A stretch of 64,000 nt of DNA, from contig JAAOOA010000269.1 in NCBI GenBank assembly GCA_012861695.1, positions 131,501-195,500 on the forward strand. The letters are read 5' to 3'. A model generated the notes under the pieces. That model had not been told where the DNA came from and searched no databases. It saw only the letters and a program-made list of their open reading frames with translations. Below, piece by piece: positions 43,138 to 55,627 of this stretch (positions are counted from its first letter, which is position 1; each line of letters starts with the position of its first letter). Both the position numbers and the translations under genes were made by a program. Origin of the DNA: Trematomus loennbergii. Its lineage: Eukaryota; Chordata; Actinopteri; Perciformes; Nototheniidae.

Positions 43138-44455
43138 CATGCCTTTTTGGAAACACTTGCCTTCTTAATGTGTTTGAGACCATCAGTTGTGTTGTGCAGA
43201 GGTAGGGTTAGTGCTCAGTGGAAAGCCCTATTTCACTACTGTTGTAATCCATATTATGGAAAGAACGATTCAACTCGACAGCGACAACGACAGTCCATCA
43301 TTACTTTAATCATCACTTTAATAAATGAAGGCCAGTCGAACCGGAAATTGTCAAGAACTTTGAATGTATCCTCAAGTGCAGTCACAAAAACCATCGAACG
43401 CTAAGATGAAAGTGGCTCTCATGAGGACCCCTAGAGTTAGGGTTACCTCTGCTGCAGAGGATAAACACATCAGAGTTACCAGCCTCAGAAACCACAAATT
43501 AAAAGCACCTCAGATTAGAGCCCACATAAATGATCACAGAGCTCAAGGAGCAGACAAATCTCAACATCCACTGTTCAGAGGAGACTGCGTGAATCTGGCC
43601 TTCATGGTCCAACTGCTGCAAAGATCCACCTACTGAGGATGAACAACAAGAAGAAGAGAATTGTTTGGGCCAAGAAACACAAGGATTGGACATTAGACAG
43701 TGGAAATCTGTACTTTGGTCTGATGAGTCCAAATTTGAGATTTTTGGTTCCAACTGCGGTGTCTTTGTGAGACGCAGAGAAGGTGAGCGGATGGTTTCTG
43801 CATGTGTGGTTCCCACCGTGAAGCATGGAGGAGGAAGTGTGATGGTGGGGGGGGGGCTTTGCTGGTGTCACTGTTGGTGATTTATTCAGAATTCAAGGCA
43901 CACTTAACCAGCATGGCTACCACAGCATTCTGCAGCGCCATGCCATCCCATCTGGTTTGGGATTACTGGGACCATCATTTGTTTTTCAACACACAATGAC
44001 CCCAAACACACCTCCAGGCTATGTGAGGGCTATTTGACTAAGAATGAAAGTGATGGAGTGCTGCGTCAGATGACCTGGCCTCCACAATCACCCAACCTCA
44101 ACCCAATTGAGATGGTCTGGGATCAGTTGGGCCGCAGAGTGAAGGATAAGCAGCCAACAAGTGCTCAGCACCTCTGGGAAGTCCTTCAAGACGGTTGGAA
44201 AACCATTCCAGGTGACGACCTCATGAAGCTGACTGAGAGAAGCCAAGAGTGTGCAAAGCTGTCATCAAGGCAAAAGGGGGCTATTCTGAAGAATCTAAAA
44301 TATAAATCATATTCTGGATTGTTCATCACTTTTTTGTTTACTACATAATTCCATGTGTTCTTTTATAGTTTGATGTCTTCAGTATTAATCTACAATGTAG
44401 AAATAATTAAAATAAATAAAAACCTTCGAATGAGAAGGAGTGTCCAAACTTTTGA

Positions 44456-44460
<5 letters not shown>
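43138..44460 (+). pseudogene. Tc1-type transposase and element remnant, unit A
   Basis: Frameshifted pieces spell a Tc1/mariner transposase: N-terminal helix-turn-helix (SIITLI-NEGQS-RKLSRTLNVS), first catalytic Asp in VLWSDESKFEIFG, a damaged second block (NDPKHT-like codons around 43995), and the third acidic residue in WPPQSPNLNPIE. The C-terminus ends at about 44348. The right end GTGTCCAAACTTTTGACTG is present. The left inverted repeat is missing in this copy. Dead element. Confidence 0.88.

Positions 44461-44490
<30 letters not shown>
44459..44490 (+). repeat. (TA)n microsatellite
   Basis: About 16 TA units between the Tc1 end and a second Tc1-like end. Confidence 0.95.
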
Positions 44491-44494
<4 letters not shown>

Positions 44495-44600
44495 TGGAGG
44501 AAATAAGTATGTGATCCCTTGCCGATTTTGTAAGTTTACCCACTTGCAAGGGGATCAAATACTTATTTCCCACAGTTAAATGCAAATACATTTTATTTTA
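44491..44600 (+). mobile_element. Minimal Tc1-like MITE, unit A
   Basis: CAGTGGAGGAAATAAGTATG and the inverted CAAATACTTATTTCCCAC flank only about 40 bases. This resembles a Tc1-like element reduced almost to its two ends. Confidence 0.6.
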
Positions 44601-45283
44601 GATATAATCTCAATTTCTGGATTTACTCTCACTGTTAAAATATTATTATTAAGCCTGCTTTTAGTATAAGGCTCTCTAACCAGAGGTTATTTGCTTTGTT
44701 AGCTAACATTATCTGCTGGCTATGTAGCTACTTGATTATCTGCTCTATAACATTATAGAACATGGGGGAACATCTTCAACATTAATATTGTAGAAGCTGG
44801 AAATGTTTGGCATGTGCAACAACTTTCTGTTAACCGATTCATCCACATTCAGTATCATGTTTTACAGTAGTGTTAAGAATTACTGCTGTATTTGCAATTT
44901 GTTGCTGTTTCCTTTTCACGTTGCAAGTCTTGAAGCAACAATAGTGTTTGCCACGTACATTGTATTTATTAGATGACATGGCTGTTCCAAATATAAATGA
45001 CCAAGGAGTCTTTACATTTAGCAAAGATGTGGGGCATATGCAAGTGTTTATAGTTTCATGTCTCTATGTTTTTAAAGAGACACATAATTAGAAAACCTGA
45101 GAAATCCTTATCTTATATTCTAAGTAGGTGTTGTTGCAATAAATGTCCTCTAGATGTCAGTAATCCATTTATTTAAAATGTCATGGAGGTTGTGGTGCCC
45201 TTGTATGATGTAGCAGTGAAGAGTTTCAGGTTAACGGTTGTAATTACATTTGAATTCAATCTAAAAATGTCTCTCACTTTCAG
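44601..45283. other. Unit A/B junction spacer
   Basis: Nearly identical to 59100-59740. No gene. Confidence 0.6.
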
Positions 45284-45342
45284 AGTCTGAACCTGTGATT
45301 AGCCGTGGATCAGACTGGATGTATGTGGACACACCTAGCCTC
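45284..45342 (+). other. Exon-like segment at unit B start
   Basis: Same ESEPVISRGSDWMYVDTPSL reading as 29636, interrupted by a CA microsatellite. Confidence 0.3.
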
Positions 45343-45490
<148 letters not shown>

Positions 45491-47166
45491 GATTCATTGT
45501 GGAGTTGCACCTGTTGTCTTGTTTTTACATTATTTGTTGAATTCAGAAACCCAAGACTTGAAATGAAGAAAAATGTTAAATGATGGAATTAAAAAAAAGA
45601 TGATTATTAAAAAAAAAGTATATTTAAACTATATAAATAAATGAGGTGATGATATTTCTGTTTACTTTAGAAGTTATTATAATCTGTATGCTGTGATTCT
45701 GATCTGGGAAACATTAAAGACATTCATAGCCAGTCTGCAGATGTGGTCTCTTTATTGAAATAGTAAACAGTAGTAAGTATACATGTTAACATTATAAAGA
45801 AATTAACAGTATAAAGAATGAATGGTGTTTTTTATTATGTAAATAGAAAGAATCAGATACTTCACAGAAACAAAAGATTAGAAGATCTGAGTAAAAGAAA
45901 GATCATATATGATGCTGTTACTTGTTGACAATAGCACTTTTATATTGAATGATCTTTTAAGTGAGTAATACATGTAAATATGTGATATCAGATTCTTCAA
46001 ATGACAGAAAAAAAAGTGGTTATAGATTTTGAACAAAGACAATTAAATGTCATACTGGATTAGGTAATAAAAACAACCTGAAGGATAACCGACATGTTGA
46101 CATTTAGACTGGAATATCTTTTAAAACATAAAAAATGCAACAAAATAAATATTCACAAAAACAATACCATCTTTATATCATCCTTAACTTGATTCAAACT
46201 TGTTGTCATGTTTACATGTTGACATGCTGAATATGAACTAAATGATCCTTTCATTGATCTAAAAATGTTAAAAATGTGGCATTTGAAAATGAAAACTAAC
46301 ATAATACATTGAGTAAATATTATAACATGAACATGAAAATGTAAATATTTGGAGCTAAATACTTGATTGGAATACAAAGAAAGACTTTCAGGTTTTTGGT
46401 AAGGCAATGCCATATAGCACTCAATAAGGTAAGAACAACATTCATGTGTAATCTACATGTTGACATTTAGATTGAATGATATGTTAAACATTGAATATGT
46501 AAATATATAAATGAAACAAAATAAGAATACATTCTAACTCTCTGGGAAACGGTCACATGTCAAACTGAACTTGATTACAACAGACTTTCTGTCATGTTTA
46601 CATGTTGACTGTACCACCACTAAAACACAATGATTCATTCACTGATTTAAAAATCTAAATGTGTGGCTTTTGATGCAGCTCAGAAATGAAAAGACAACAA
46701 TTCTAAATGTGTCAATAAAAATGTAAATAATAAGAACCAGATACTTATTTGAAATAAAAATAAAGACATTGTATAATCTTCATGTTGACATGAAGACTGA
46801 ATGATATTTTAAAACATTACAATTGTTAATGTGTTTATGACAAAACCACAGAAAAACATAAAAGCAAATATTTTTGCATCAGTTACTTCAAGGAAATAAA
46901 AACACTCAATCAAATCAAATTTGATTAATTGATACTACAATAACAACCAAAAAAAGAGGCATTTAAAGTATGTTAATCAAACTGAAATTTACAAATTCCT
47001 TGTAAGTTGTTGTTGAAATATTTGGTCAACCTTGCCATCTCATAAACAGCATGTTACTTTGTGTGCTTCTCTTCATATAAATCAAGTGTAATCTAAATGT
47101 CCATGAGAGGATGATGACTGTAATGAGGAGGACGGGACCCTCTGTGAGCACAAAGCTTGTAGTTTC
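45491..47166. other. 3' flank of GVIN-like copy B
   Basis: AT-rich, homologous to 30328-31469 and 59930-60882. No gene. Confidence 0.6.
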
Positions 47167-50100
47167 TCATTTGATATGAAATGACTCTTTGAGGCTTGCC
47201 TCTGCTTGCTCAGGTGTGATACGTTTCCAAGCTTCAGGAATATCAGCAGGCTTTGCCTTGTATGCTGCTGCAAACTCATCATTGAACTTTGCCAGTACAT
47301 ATTTCCAGTAGTCTGATGCCTGGAGGCTTGCATCTGGTGGGATTTCCAGTCCGGATAGATTTCCCTGTAACGCTTGAAAGGGTGCGATTGATCATTTGTA
47401 GCACTGCAGCGAAAAGTACAGTCACTGTTCAGAAGAGCATATGAGTCTGTGAATTCTTCTGCCTTCTTCTGGCACTGGTCTACATTATGGAACACATCTT
47501 TAAAATCAGCAAGAAACTTTTCTTTGTTTTCCTTCAGACATCTGTAGGGATCATTCTTTTGGAGGAAATCTTCATGCAGTTCTGAAACCTTCTGGCTGCG
47601 TCTGCACAGATGTGCTGTTTCAGAGAGACTTCAAAAGTGATGTCTGTTCCAACTTCCTGATTGTTTTGCAGCCTCTCATCAATCATGTTTAGAATCTCCT
47701 CGATGTAGGTATCATGGTAATTACTCTTTCTTTGCACTTTGTCACTCACCATCTGTGAGCAAACTGCAATGATGCTGTCAGCTGTTTGTTGTACAGCCTT
47801 TGCATTACCTGGTATTTTAAACCACTGTTTAAGTCTGTGTGCACTTTGATTCAAGTATCCTTCAACTGTATATTTAAATGGCCCCAGTCCACATTCTCTC
47901 AGGCTTTTTTGACTTAACAAATCACTTACGTGACTTCCCTTGGTTGATAGATTTGTTCTCAGGTGGTGAGACACACTGGAAAATGTTGTTAACCTTCATT
48001 TCTTTAAAGGAAAGTTCCTTCACTGTTTTAGTCCACATCTTGTCAAATTCTTTGTCCAGCTCTTTCTCTGTCATCTGACTTTTTTCTTCCTATATTCTTC
48101 AATCAATGCACAAACTCTGCCCTCTAATTCCTTTGTGTGGTTCTCCTTGATTTTATCAGTTCTGTCATCCCCTGTCTGATGTCAGCTGCTGCTGTGAGTT
48201 GATTAAACACAGAGCTTTCCATTTCTCGTCGAAGGCTCTTTGCACTGTTTTTAAACTCCTCTTTGTATCCTTCAACAAGATAGACATGACCCTCTGTTTC
48301 TTGAAGTACTGGTCCAGATTTCCAGAAGCTTTGTTTCCCATTTAGACAGCTCTGTCAAAGCTTCATTTTTCAATAGCTGAGTTCTCTCATGTCAGATTTG
48401 TTAGATTTATCAGCAGGTGTACCAAAATCGGAGATTCTTGTTTCAGCTTTGTAACCCATGAGTACATTTCTTTTTTGAAGTCCCATTCCCATCTTGTTGA
48501 ATTCTGTGCACAGCCTCATGTATGCATCAGCCACGAGACTGTTTCTGAAACTGAAGATGAAGTTTTCATGTTTTACTGCCGTCCACAGGCTCTTCATCCA
48601 CTCTGTAAACTCCAAGATATTATTAGCTGATGATCCACAACTTCCCAAAATGTGGATGATGTTCTTCTTGAGCTCATAACAGCCTCGCTGTAGCCTGCAT
48701 TGACTGGTGCCATCGGTGGGTTTCCATTCCAGAGTCCAGGAATGTACCAGTTTCCAGTGTCTGGACTGTACTCCATCACATCAGTGAAGCTCGAGTACTC
48801 TTCTTTCTTTTCCATTTTGGCTGCTGCCTTGGTCATCTCGTTTAACTGCTGCAGGAGCAGTTTCCTGTCTCGCATGTTCTTGTCATGGGCTGAAACATCG
48901 GACACATTCTGGTGAACAAACTGACATTTGGGCTTCTTTTTGCCCACCTCTTTCATCCTGAGGAAAGCGTGTACAACTATCTGTAGGATGTCCTTCATTT
49001 CTGTTGAATTCTCCATTGCAATATTGATGATGGTGATATCACTCAGCCCCACAACAAGTGTTGCAAGCTCATTGTCGTGCTCATAGCTATTGTCCAGTTG
49101 TGCGAGCTCTGGTGACTTTAAGCCCTCAGTGTCAATGATCACCATGAAGTCACAGTTGAAGTCTTTTCTGACATCTTCATTGATTTTAATCAGCAACATA
49201 AAGGCACCTCGAGTGCATCGACCACTGCTGACTGCAAACTGCACTCCAAACATGGTGTTGAGGAGAGTGGACTTTCCTGTGCTCTGAACTCCAAGAACTG
49301 TGACTACCAGGATCTTGTTCTTAGGAGACACCAAGGCATTGAGCTGAGAGAGAACGTCAGTCACCCATCTGAGAGGTATGTTGGATGCTTCTCCATCTAC
49401 AAGCTCAAGTGGAAATCCATCAAGCATTAACTCTGCACATAGCTTGGGGAGATGCTGTAGTTGTTGACGTGCTGGGTCTGTTTCAGGAAGGGAAAGGGAA
49501 GCTTCATAGATCTGCCCCATTTCACGGAAGAAGTGTTCAGTCCCTAATGAGCTGTTGGAAGTTGTTTGTCATTTTCTTTATCTCCTCTTTGTTCTCAGGT
49601 TTTTGCATTTTTCTTTGTACTGCTCCCTGAGGTCAAAGAGTTTTCTCGAGACACGTTATCGAGGTTCATTCGCATCCATTTCAGGAAATAGCACCTCTCT
49701 ATCCCTGGGCTTGATATTGCATTGATGAAACATGTCATTGCCTTTGAGATGTCCTGAGAGTTCTGTTTTTCCCGAAGTTTGGTTTTTGGAGCTGAAGATC
49801 ACTTTTGTATTTTCTATATTTTTGGACCCAACTTTCCGAAGTCGCAATTCTTCCTTCTCCAAGCAAGTAAGCTCCTTCCATATTGGCCTTGCAAGGGAAG
49901 CTGAGCGTCTTTGTATTTAAGAATGTCTTGAATTTCTGCAGTGATGGCATCTGCATTTTTCTTGGCAGTCTGGCACTCTGGAGAGTCTTCATCAACACAG
50001 ATTCCATGTTCATGGGCAACGTCAGCCATCTTCTCAATTCCCATCTTCACCTTTGTGTTTTCAAATGCATTGCTGACTTTTTCACGCAAATCTTTGACAA

Positions 50101-51084
50101 AGTTGCATCATTTATGTGCTTATCTTTCAAAAGGATGTTGCTCTTTTTTAAGCTCAACTTGGTTGCTACCTTTTTTACAGCATCTAATTTGAAATCTTTG
50201 CTTTGACGGTTACCCACCAAGAAGATCTGGGCCTTGTGGTTTTGGTTGGTTAGCAGCTCACACTCAGAGTCCAAAGCATCAAAGAACACAAAAACTGCTG
50301 CAGATGTCTGACACAAGAAAGCAAATTGTGTTTCAAATGAAGCAATGTCCCCACGAAGGTTAGCTACAGCAACTGGCTCGCTGAAGACATCCATGTTTTT
50401 GTTCCCACAAGGGAGGTACCAAGTCATTTCAACCAATCCATTGGATATTCTCCTTGGACTGTCACCACCCTCCATGTTGGAGTGAACAAAGGTGTCATGG
50501 TACTGCTGAGAATTGCTCAGAAGCTTATTGAGGATCTCTGACTTGGACAAGGAGCACTCACCCAGTCTCACAAAAGATATCATTGGAAGTTCTTCTCTCT
50601 CAATAAATCCCTTGGATTCTGAAAGTGACTGAGGTCTGTACTTTTTAACAATGTCTCTCATGGCCCAAAGCATGAGTGTGCACTGCTTTGTGTCACAGTT
50701 GGGAAGCAACAGAGGCACGGAAAACTGACACATGGACATTTTGAGGGCCATTTCCTGCTGTACAAAACCATCAGAGCACAGGAAGAGAGCAGTGATAATG
50801 TCAAGGGGATTCAGTGTGTCCCTGAATGTGTACTTTCATCGAGATTATCAAGATCTAAGTTATCATCCAAGTCTGATTCATGTGAAGGTGTACATTTTAC
50901 ATTCCTAGCTGTCACATTACCATCATTAGTTTCTTCAGAAAATACCATGGAAGATCTGAATTACACTTGGCAGGTTCATCAGTAATGGTCTTCTTGTCAA
51001 TCCTTAGAAGTGTGCTTAGGGATAGCTTCTCTTTGTAGTGGTGATCCAACCCCAGTTCCTCCAAAAAACTCTCAAGGTGTGGCT
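47167..51084 (-). pseudogene. gvin1: GVIN-like copy B, large terminal exon
   Basis: Begins after acceptor TTCTACAG and ends at the stop at 47167. Its first part (50751-49656) and last part (48648-47082) are cut into overlapping frames by single-base indels, for example near 50100, 49905, 48690 and 48470. About 700 bp present in copy A (31755-32460) is deleted at about 47446. In contrast 49520-48594 is one open frame containing the whole G domain. Apart from indels it aligns with copy A throughout and is free of the transposon that breaks A. Confidence 0.85.
48594..49520 (-). CDS. GTPase domain of GVIN-like copy B
   Basis: A 308-residue open frame. P-loop GVQSTGKST at residues 77-85, G3-like DTEG at 130-133 in the context FMVIIDTEGL, then LATLVVGLSDITIIN and a Lys-rich segment before FVHQNVSD. 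This is the G domain of the very large interferon-inducible GTPases, which bind and hydrolyse GTP. The last ~20 residues, after GYSEAV, are out of frame because of an indel near 48690. Confidence 0.88.
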   Translation of the reverse strand: MGQIYEASLSLPETDPARQQLQHLPKLCAELMLDGFPLELVDGEASNIPLRWVTDVLSQLNALVSPKNKILVVTVLGVQSTGKSTLLNTMFGVQFAVSSGRCTRGAFMLLIKINEDVRKDFNCDFMVIIDTEGLKSPELAQLDNSYEHDNELATLVVGLSDITIINIAMENSTEMKDILQIVVHAFLRMKEVGKKKPKCQFVHQNVSDVSAHDKNMRDRKLLLQQLNEMTKAAAKMEKKEEYSSFTDVMEYSPDTGNWYIPGLWNGNPPMAPVNAGYSEAVMSSRRTSSTFWEVVDHQLIISWSLQSG

Positions 51085-52112
51085 CTGTAGAAAATGAAAG
51101 AGAATCATACTAAAAACATTATCCGTTATTCCACCAACCCTAAGCATGGATCAATATATTTTAATATTTATCAATTGCTAAAACTATGACTACGTTGGTC
51201 ATTCAGTCAGTCAGTAAACTGCTTGTCTAATCGCAGCCTGCTAATGAATTGTTGGTTAAAGGACCTTGAAGAGGTGGATAGAGACATTTCTTTGGATCAG
51301 AATACGGCAGGTTGATGAAAATCCTCCTGGCACTGAATTGGACATTGGCATTATTCATAGGTGATAATTGAATGAAACTCAGAAAGGGTGCTGTCATCAA
51401 TCATATTACCTAACAGCAGCATATCCTGGGGAGGGTTAAACCGTATAAACTGTATACATACTTATGCTCTAGACCCATAAAAGGTTCAGTTGTTCTTATC
51501 CTGACTTAACTATTATGCATTTCATTATACTTTTTAACAGTGTTGAAAAAAGTACTCAATAAATATTGATACCAAAGTGTAGAAATTAAAGTAGAGATGT
51601 GTGTACCAAAACTAAAAGCTTTTAACAATTTTAGAATAATATATATTGTAATTAGTAATCTATTAATGTGGTCACAATTTAAATGTTGCAGCTGGTAAAG
51701 GTGAAGCTCACTTTTATTACTGTTTTACTTTCAGCTAATCAATGACAATACATCATAATTCAGTAGTTGATTTATATATTTGTATTTTTTAATAAGAACT
51801 TGCTAAAAGTAACATAACGTATAAAAAGTCAAATTTGTTAGCATGTTGTGAGGCAGGATCTATAGAAACAGCCAAACGGGTGTCTTTCAGAAGAAGAAAT
51901 TGGTAACTTTCTTGTATTCAAAGATAAATACTGCAGGGATGGAATCTGGACTTCTTCTTCTGAAGAGTACATCAACCCAGAAGCATGTGCAAATAAAGCC
52001 ATCTGTCCAATTCCAATATTTATGTTTGAGTTCCCATTACATTACTGATTTCTTTATACAAACCTTTGACGTTGTCTGCAGCCATATGCAATAATGATTT
52101 CATTTGACTTAC
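51085..52112. other. Intron of GVIN-like copy B
   Basis: Non-coding; matches 36479-37502. Confidence 0.7.
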
Positions 52113-52211
52113 CTGTCTGGGCAGAGGTTTTAGTAGGCTTGCTTATTGTGTCCCGAGGCGATGACTCCCTGCTGACGTGGTCGACTGTAACCTGCACAGG
52201 AGGGCTGGGCT
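52113..52211 (-). CDS. Reduced FN3 exon, copy B (in frame)
   Basis: A 99-bp exon reading EPSPPVQVTVDHVSRESSPR followed directly by the domain-end-like TISKPTKTSAQT. It keeps the borders and phase of a full FN3 exon but lacks the central strands, so it cannot fold as FN3. Confidence 0.75.
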
Positions 52212-52369
52212 CTGTGGGAACATATAAAGGTTTCACTGAAACTGAAAATTCCCGTTCTGTCAAAGTTTGTCAGCATTTTAAAGTGCTGCTTGACTGCTAA
52301 GTAAAACAGTGTGGTAAAAGAGAAAGCTAAATAAAATAACAACATGGATGTAATGGCAATTTTAGTGTT

Positions 52370-52700
52370 CCAATGTCCTATATTCTTTTGCCATTACTTC
52401 ACAGGAGGGCTAGAGAGTGATCCAGACGCAGACACAAACAGATGATTTTCCGGTCTTTTGCTGCAGTTTAGAATGATGTTTTATTTAGCGTTTTACATAC
52501 CAAGGTTTAATTATACATGCAATAGTTGTGGTGAGCATCTGCCGGGCTGGTGGAATCGGTATGCTCTTTCCTCCTGTGTCCTCGTCCTTTCCTGTCACCT
52601 ATGACCCTTTTTATACACCCAGTGCAGCTAACCCCCGCCACCAAGTGTCCAAAATAATATTGCAGTATAAATATAAATAAAGTAAACCAACAACAACACC
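52370..52700 (-). mobile_element. Possible solo LTR in an intron, copy B
   Basis: Matches 37760-38090, including the TATA-like and AATAAA signals on the minus strand. Confidence 0.45.
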
Positions 52701-53463
52701 CATAAAATGGCTCCTACAATGGACTTAATTTGTCTAAAACTAACATTTATTACGTACATCAACAGTGTCCCTCAGGAGTTTACATTTTGAGGAAATTATT
52801 CACGTTTGCTTTTTAAGGATTTGTTTTTGATTTACCTCTTGCAATCCTGTGCAACAAACCTGCAATGTGAGATATAAACACTATCTGCCATTTGTACGGC
52901 GCTATAATCACTTGAATGTAGAAAATACTTATTTTTTATAAATGTCCCAACTTATATTCTTTTAAGGTCACAACACTTCAATGCCATCTATGTCACTTAG
53001 CTTACTCAAATTGCTGCTACTCATTTCTGAGCTATGGTTGTGTACTTATTTGTCTTTATTTCTATTTGATTACTAATGTATGCTTTACTTTTTGATTATT
53101 TCATGTCTCTTTTTTTTTAGCTGCTATTCAACTTTTGCAGAACTTCTTTATCCTCTGAGGATGAAGTTGCTCAGTTCCTGCATTTTAGATCGATTTCAAT
53201 TGTATCTGACTTTCTTTATTACTTTATTAAATATAAAAAGACAAACTTGTTTATTAATCATTTATCAGTTTCTCTTAAGGAATTAAAATGCCCACCACAA
53301 TGTAATCTGCATTTTTCTTGGCACACTCAAACTCTGAAAGGTCTTTATTAACCCAGAAGCATGTTCACTTAAAGCCATCTGCTCAATTCCAATCTTCATC
53401 TTTGGGTCAACATCTTTGACATTGTCTTTATCAACCATGCAATAATGATTTTATTTGACTTAC

Positions 53464-53719
53464 TTGTGTTGGCAGATGTTACAGTTGGCCTGCTTATTCT
53501 TCCATTCCTAAGTTTTGTAGAAACCTGTAGAGTAACACTCCCCTGGCTTCAGGTTGCTGAATGTCATCTTGTTTGTGTCAGTTGTCTCTTTCATAATGTC
53601 TCCCTCACTGCAACAAGTCACAATGTAACTCTCCACTTCACCAGCAGGGGGGTCCCAATGCAGAGACAGTGACTCGCTGCTGACCTGGTCGACTGTAATC
53701 TGCACAGGAGGGCTGGGCT
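53464..53719 (-). pseudogene. Fibronectin type III exon, copy B (2-base deletion)
   Basis: Same FN3 exon as 38854-39109. Two bases are lost within the codons for YSL (TACTCTACAG against TACTCTCTACAG), changing the frame for the rest of the exon. Its 3' end retains the two bases that copy A has lost. Confidence 0.85.
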
Positions 53720-53972
53720 CTATGGGAACATATAAAGGTTTCACTGAAACTGAACATTCATATTCTGTCAAAGTTTGTCAGCATTCTAAAGTGCTGCTTA
53801 ACTGCAGTAAAATAGTGTGGTAACAGAGAAAGCTACATAAAATAACAACATGGACTTAATTAGTCTAAAACTAATATTCATTACATACATCAACAGTGTC
53901 CCTCAGTGTAAGGAGTATACATTTTGAGGGAATTATCCACGTTTGCTTTTTATGGATTTGTTTTAGATGTAC

Positions 53973-54077
53973 CTGTGCTACCATTCACAGTGCTGGGCGC
54001 AGCAGGAGGGATATCAGGTGGTGAAATGAAAGACTGCTGGTTAGTATTTACAATAGTTATTGGTGGAGGTGGAGGAT
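53973..54077 (-). CDS. GVIN-like copy B exon 3, proline-rich
   Basis: Same as 40214-40318, with conserved borders. Confidence 0.6.
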
Positions 54078-54171
54078 CTGTCATAAGATTAGAAAAGTAC
54101 ATCTCAGTATCTTTACATTACAGCAAATATGAAGTCATTACATTGGATCAGACATTGACAGTCATACTTAC

Positions 54172-54271
54172 AGTTGGACTGTGGTGCTGCTGGAGTGTTC
54201 TCTAATTTCCTATTGCTCAGGCAACAACCGCACAGCACAGAACAGCACTGTGCTAGGACACCTGGATTTCC
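54172..54271 (-). CDS. GVIN-like copy B exon 2, cysteine-rich
   Basis: Same as 40413-40512, including the CCSVLCGCC cluster. Confidence 0.6.
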
Positions 54272-54400
54272 CTGTGGGGATTAACAAAAGTTTCTCTTTT
54301 CTTGAACAAAGGAACTGATCCATAATATGAGAAAGATATGTTTAGATTTGAAATGTATCTATGATACCATATTCACAGTAGCTGTTATCTAACCGTTTAC

Positions 54401-54442
54401 CTCTTCATCAGGGCTCTCCATTGTAGATACTCTTTCAGCCAT
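54401..54442 (-). CDS. GVIN-like copy B exon 1 with start codon
   Basis: MAERVSTMESPDEE then donor GTAAAC; identical to copy A. Confidence 0.6.
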
Positions 54443-55126
54443 GGCTCTCCCTCCACATTATTCATACAGCTTCTCACTGAAAGTTATCAAATTAAACTCA
54501 GTAACACCATCCACTCCAACACTTACTGTATGTTGCATCAAAATACAATCACTGACAAAAGAATGTGTCACCTACCTTTTCAGATCAACCATGGTATCTC
54601 TTCTTTTATCCTGGAGTTTTTACCTATTGTATATGCAATAGTTTTTTATAGGTTAAGTTTTAGTCCTGAGAAGAAAGCTCTGCACTTCTCTGGCAATTCA
54701 AGTGCGTAGTGACTCTCTCTGTTTTATTTCCCCGTAAAGGATTATCTAGTTCACACTATAATCAAAAGTGATAATGTTTTACAGCTTTAATGGTTTATCC
54801 TGCAATGCTGCAGACTGATCCTTTTATGCTGCTAGGTAAAGCTACTTTCAAATATGTTTTGGACAGTTGATGGATCACGTGGTTTTTGAAAACAAAGATT
54901 ACAGTCAATTACATTACATTTTTTAAAACCCTTTAGATGGCTTCATTCTTTTTTTCAGAATTAGAACAATCACACAATGTTTATTACACTTTTTTAGATC
55001 AAATTAAATACCAATTCAAGGTTACATTTCAATTTGACATTCCGTTCCAGCAATTCTGACTGATAAATGCAAATCTGGAAAGTTAAGGTCCTTATCGTCT
55101 TGTTTACATGTCATGATGAAACTCTT
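54443..55126. other. 5' flank of GVIN-like copy B, proximal
   Basis: Non-coding; matches 40711-41396. Confidence 0.5.
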
Positions 55127-55627
55127 TTAAAGGGGACCTATCATGCAAAATGCACCTTTGTCCGTCTTTTATACATGAATATGTGTCCCCGGTGTTCCAG
55201 GGAACTCACCAAGTGTCAGAAAACACAACCCTCTCTATTTTCCTCCATACCCAAATCTCTAAAAAAGGGGCTGCAACGGATCTGATAAAAACTGATCCAG
55301 ATTTGAACACTGTCCTGACGTCAGGACGGTGGCGCTACGGCTATTGGGCCAACTCCACCAATCAGGAGGAGACAGCCACGGCCATTGCCGTTCGAAAGCG
55401 CTGGAGACGCTGTAGTACATATGCCAGGCCTGTAGATGGTGCTGTTCTCACTGAATCTGCCCTTGCAAAAACAGGGATAAAAAATGTGAAATTGAGCAAA
55501 ATGAGGCATGGCTAAAATGCATGATCTGTTTGGTATTTTGAAAAAAAAAAAGTATAAATATGCCTTTATATAGGTATGGTCTTATACTATATTATTCAAA
55601 TATAGCATGATAAAGCATCCACTTTAA
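55127..55627 (-). mobile_element. TTAA-targeting MITE, complete, only in unit B
   Basis: Bounded by TTAA at 55127-55130 and 55624-55627. Ends TTAAAGGGGACCTATCATGC and, inverted, GTGGATGCTTTATCATGC. Unit A has a clean empty site TTTTAAACATAA at 41396-41407, proving insertion with TTAA duplication, or a precise excision. Confidence 0.88.

Larger units (their letters stand above)
47167..54442 (-). pseudogene. gvin1: GVIN-like (very large interferon-induced GTPase) gene, copy B
   Basis: Exons on the minus strand: 54442-54401 (start), 54271-54172, 54077-53973, 53719-53464 (FN3), 52211-52113 (reduced FN3) and 51084-47167 (large). Layout and splice phases equal copy A. Family members are interferon-induced giant GTPases. 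The G domain is intact, but frameshifts in the FN3 exon and large exon and a ~700-bp deletion would stop a full-length product. If the single-base indels are assembly errors, only the deletion would remain as a firm lesion. Confidence 0.8.

Noticed and set aside
43111..43404. A host paired-box-like gene
   Set aside because: The helix-turn-helix is the N-terminus of the Tc1 transposase that follows.
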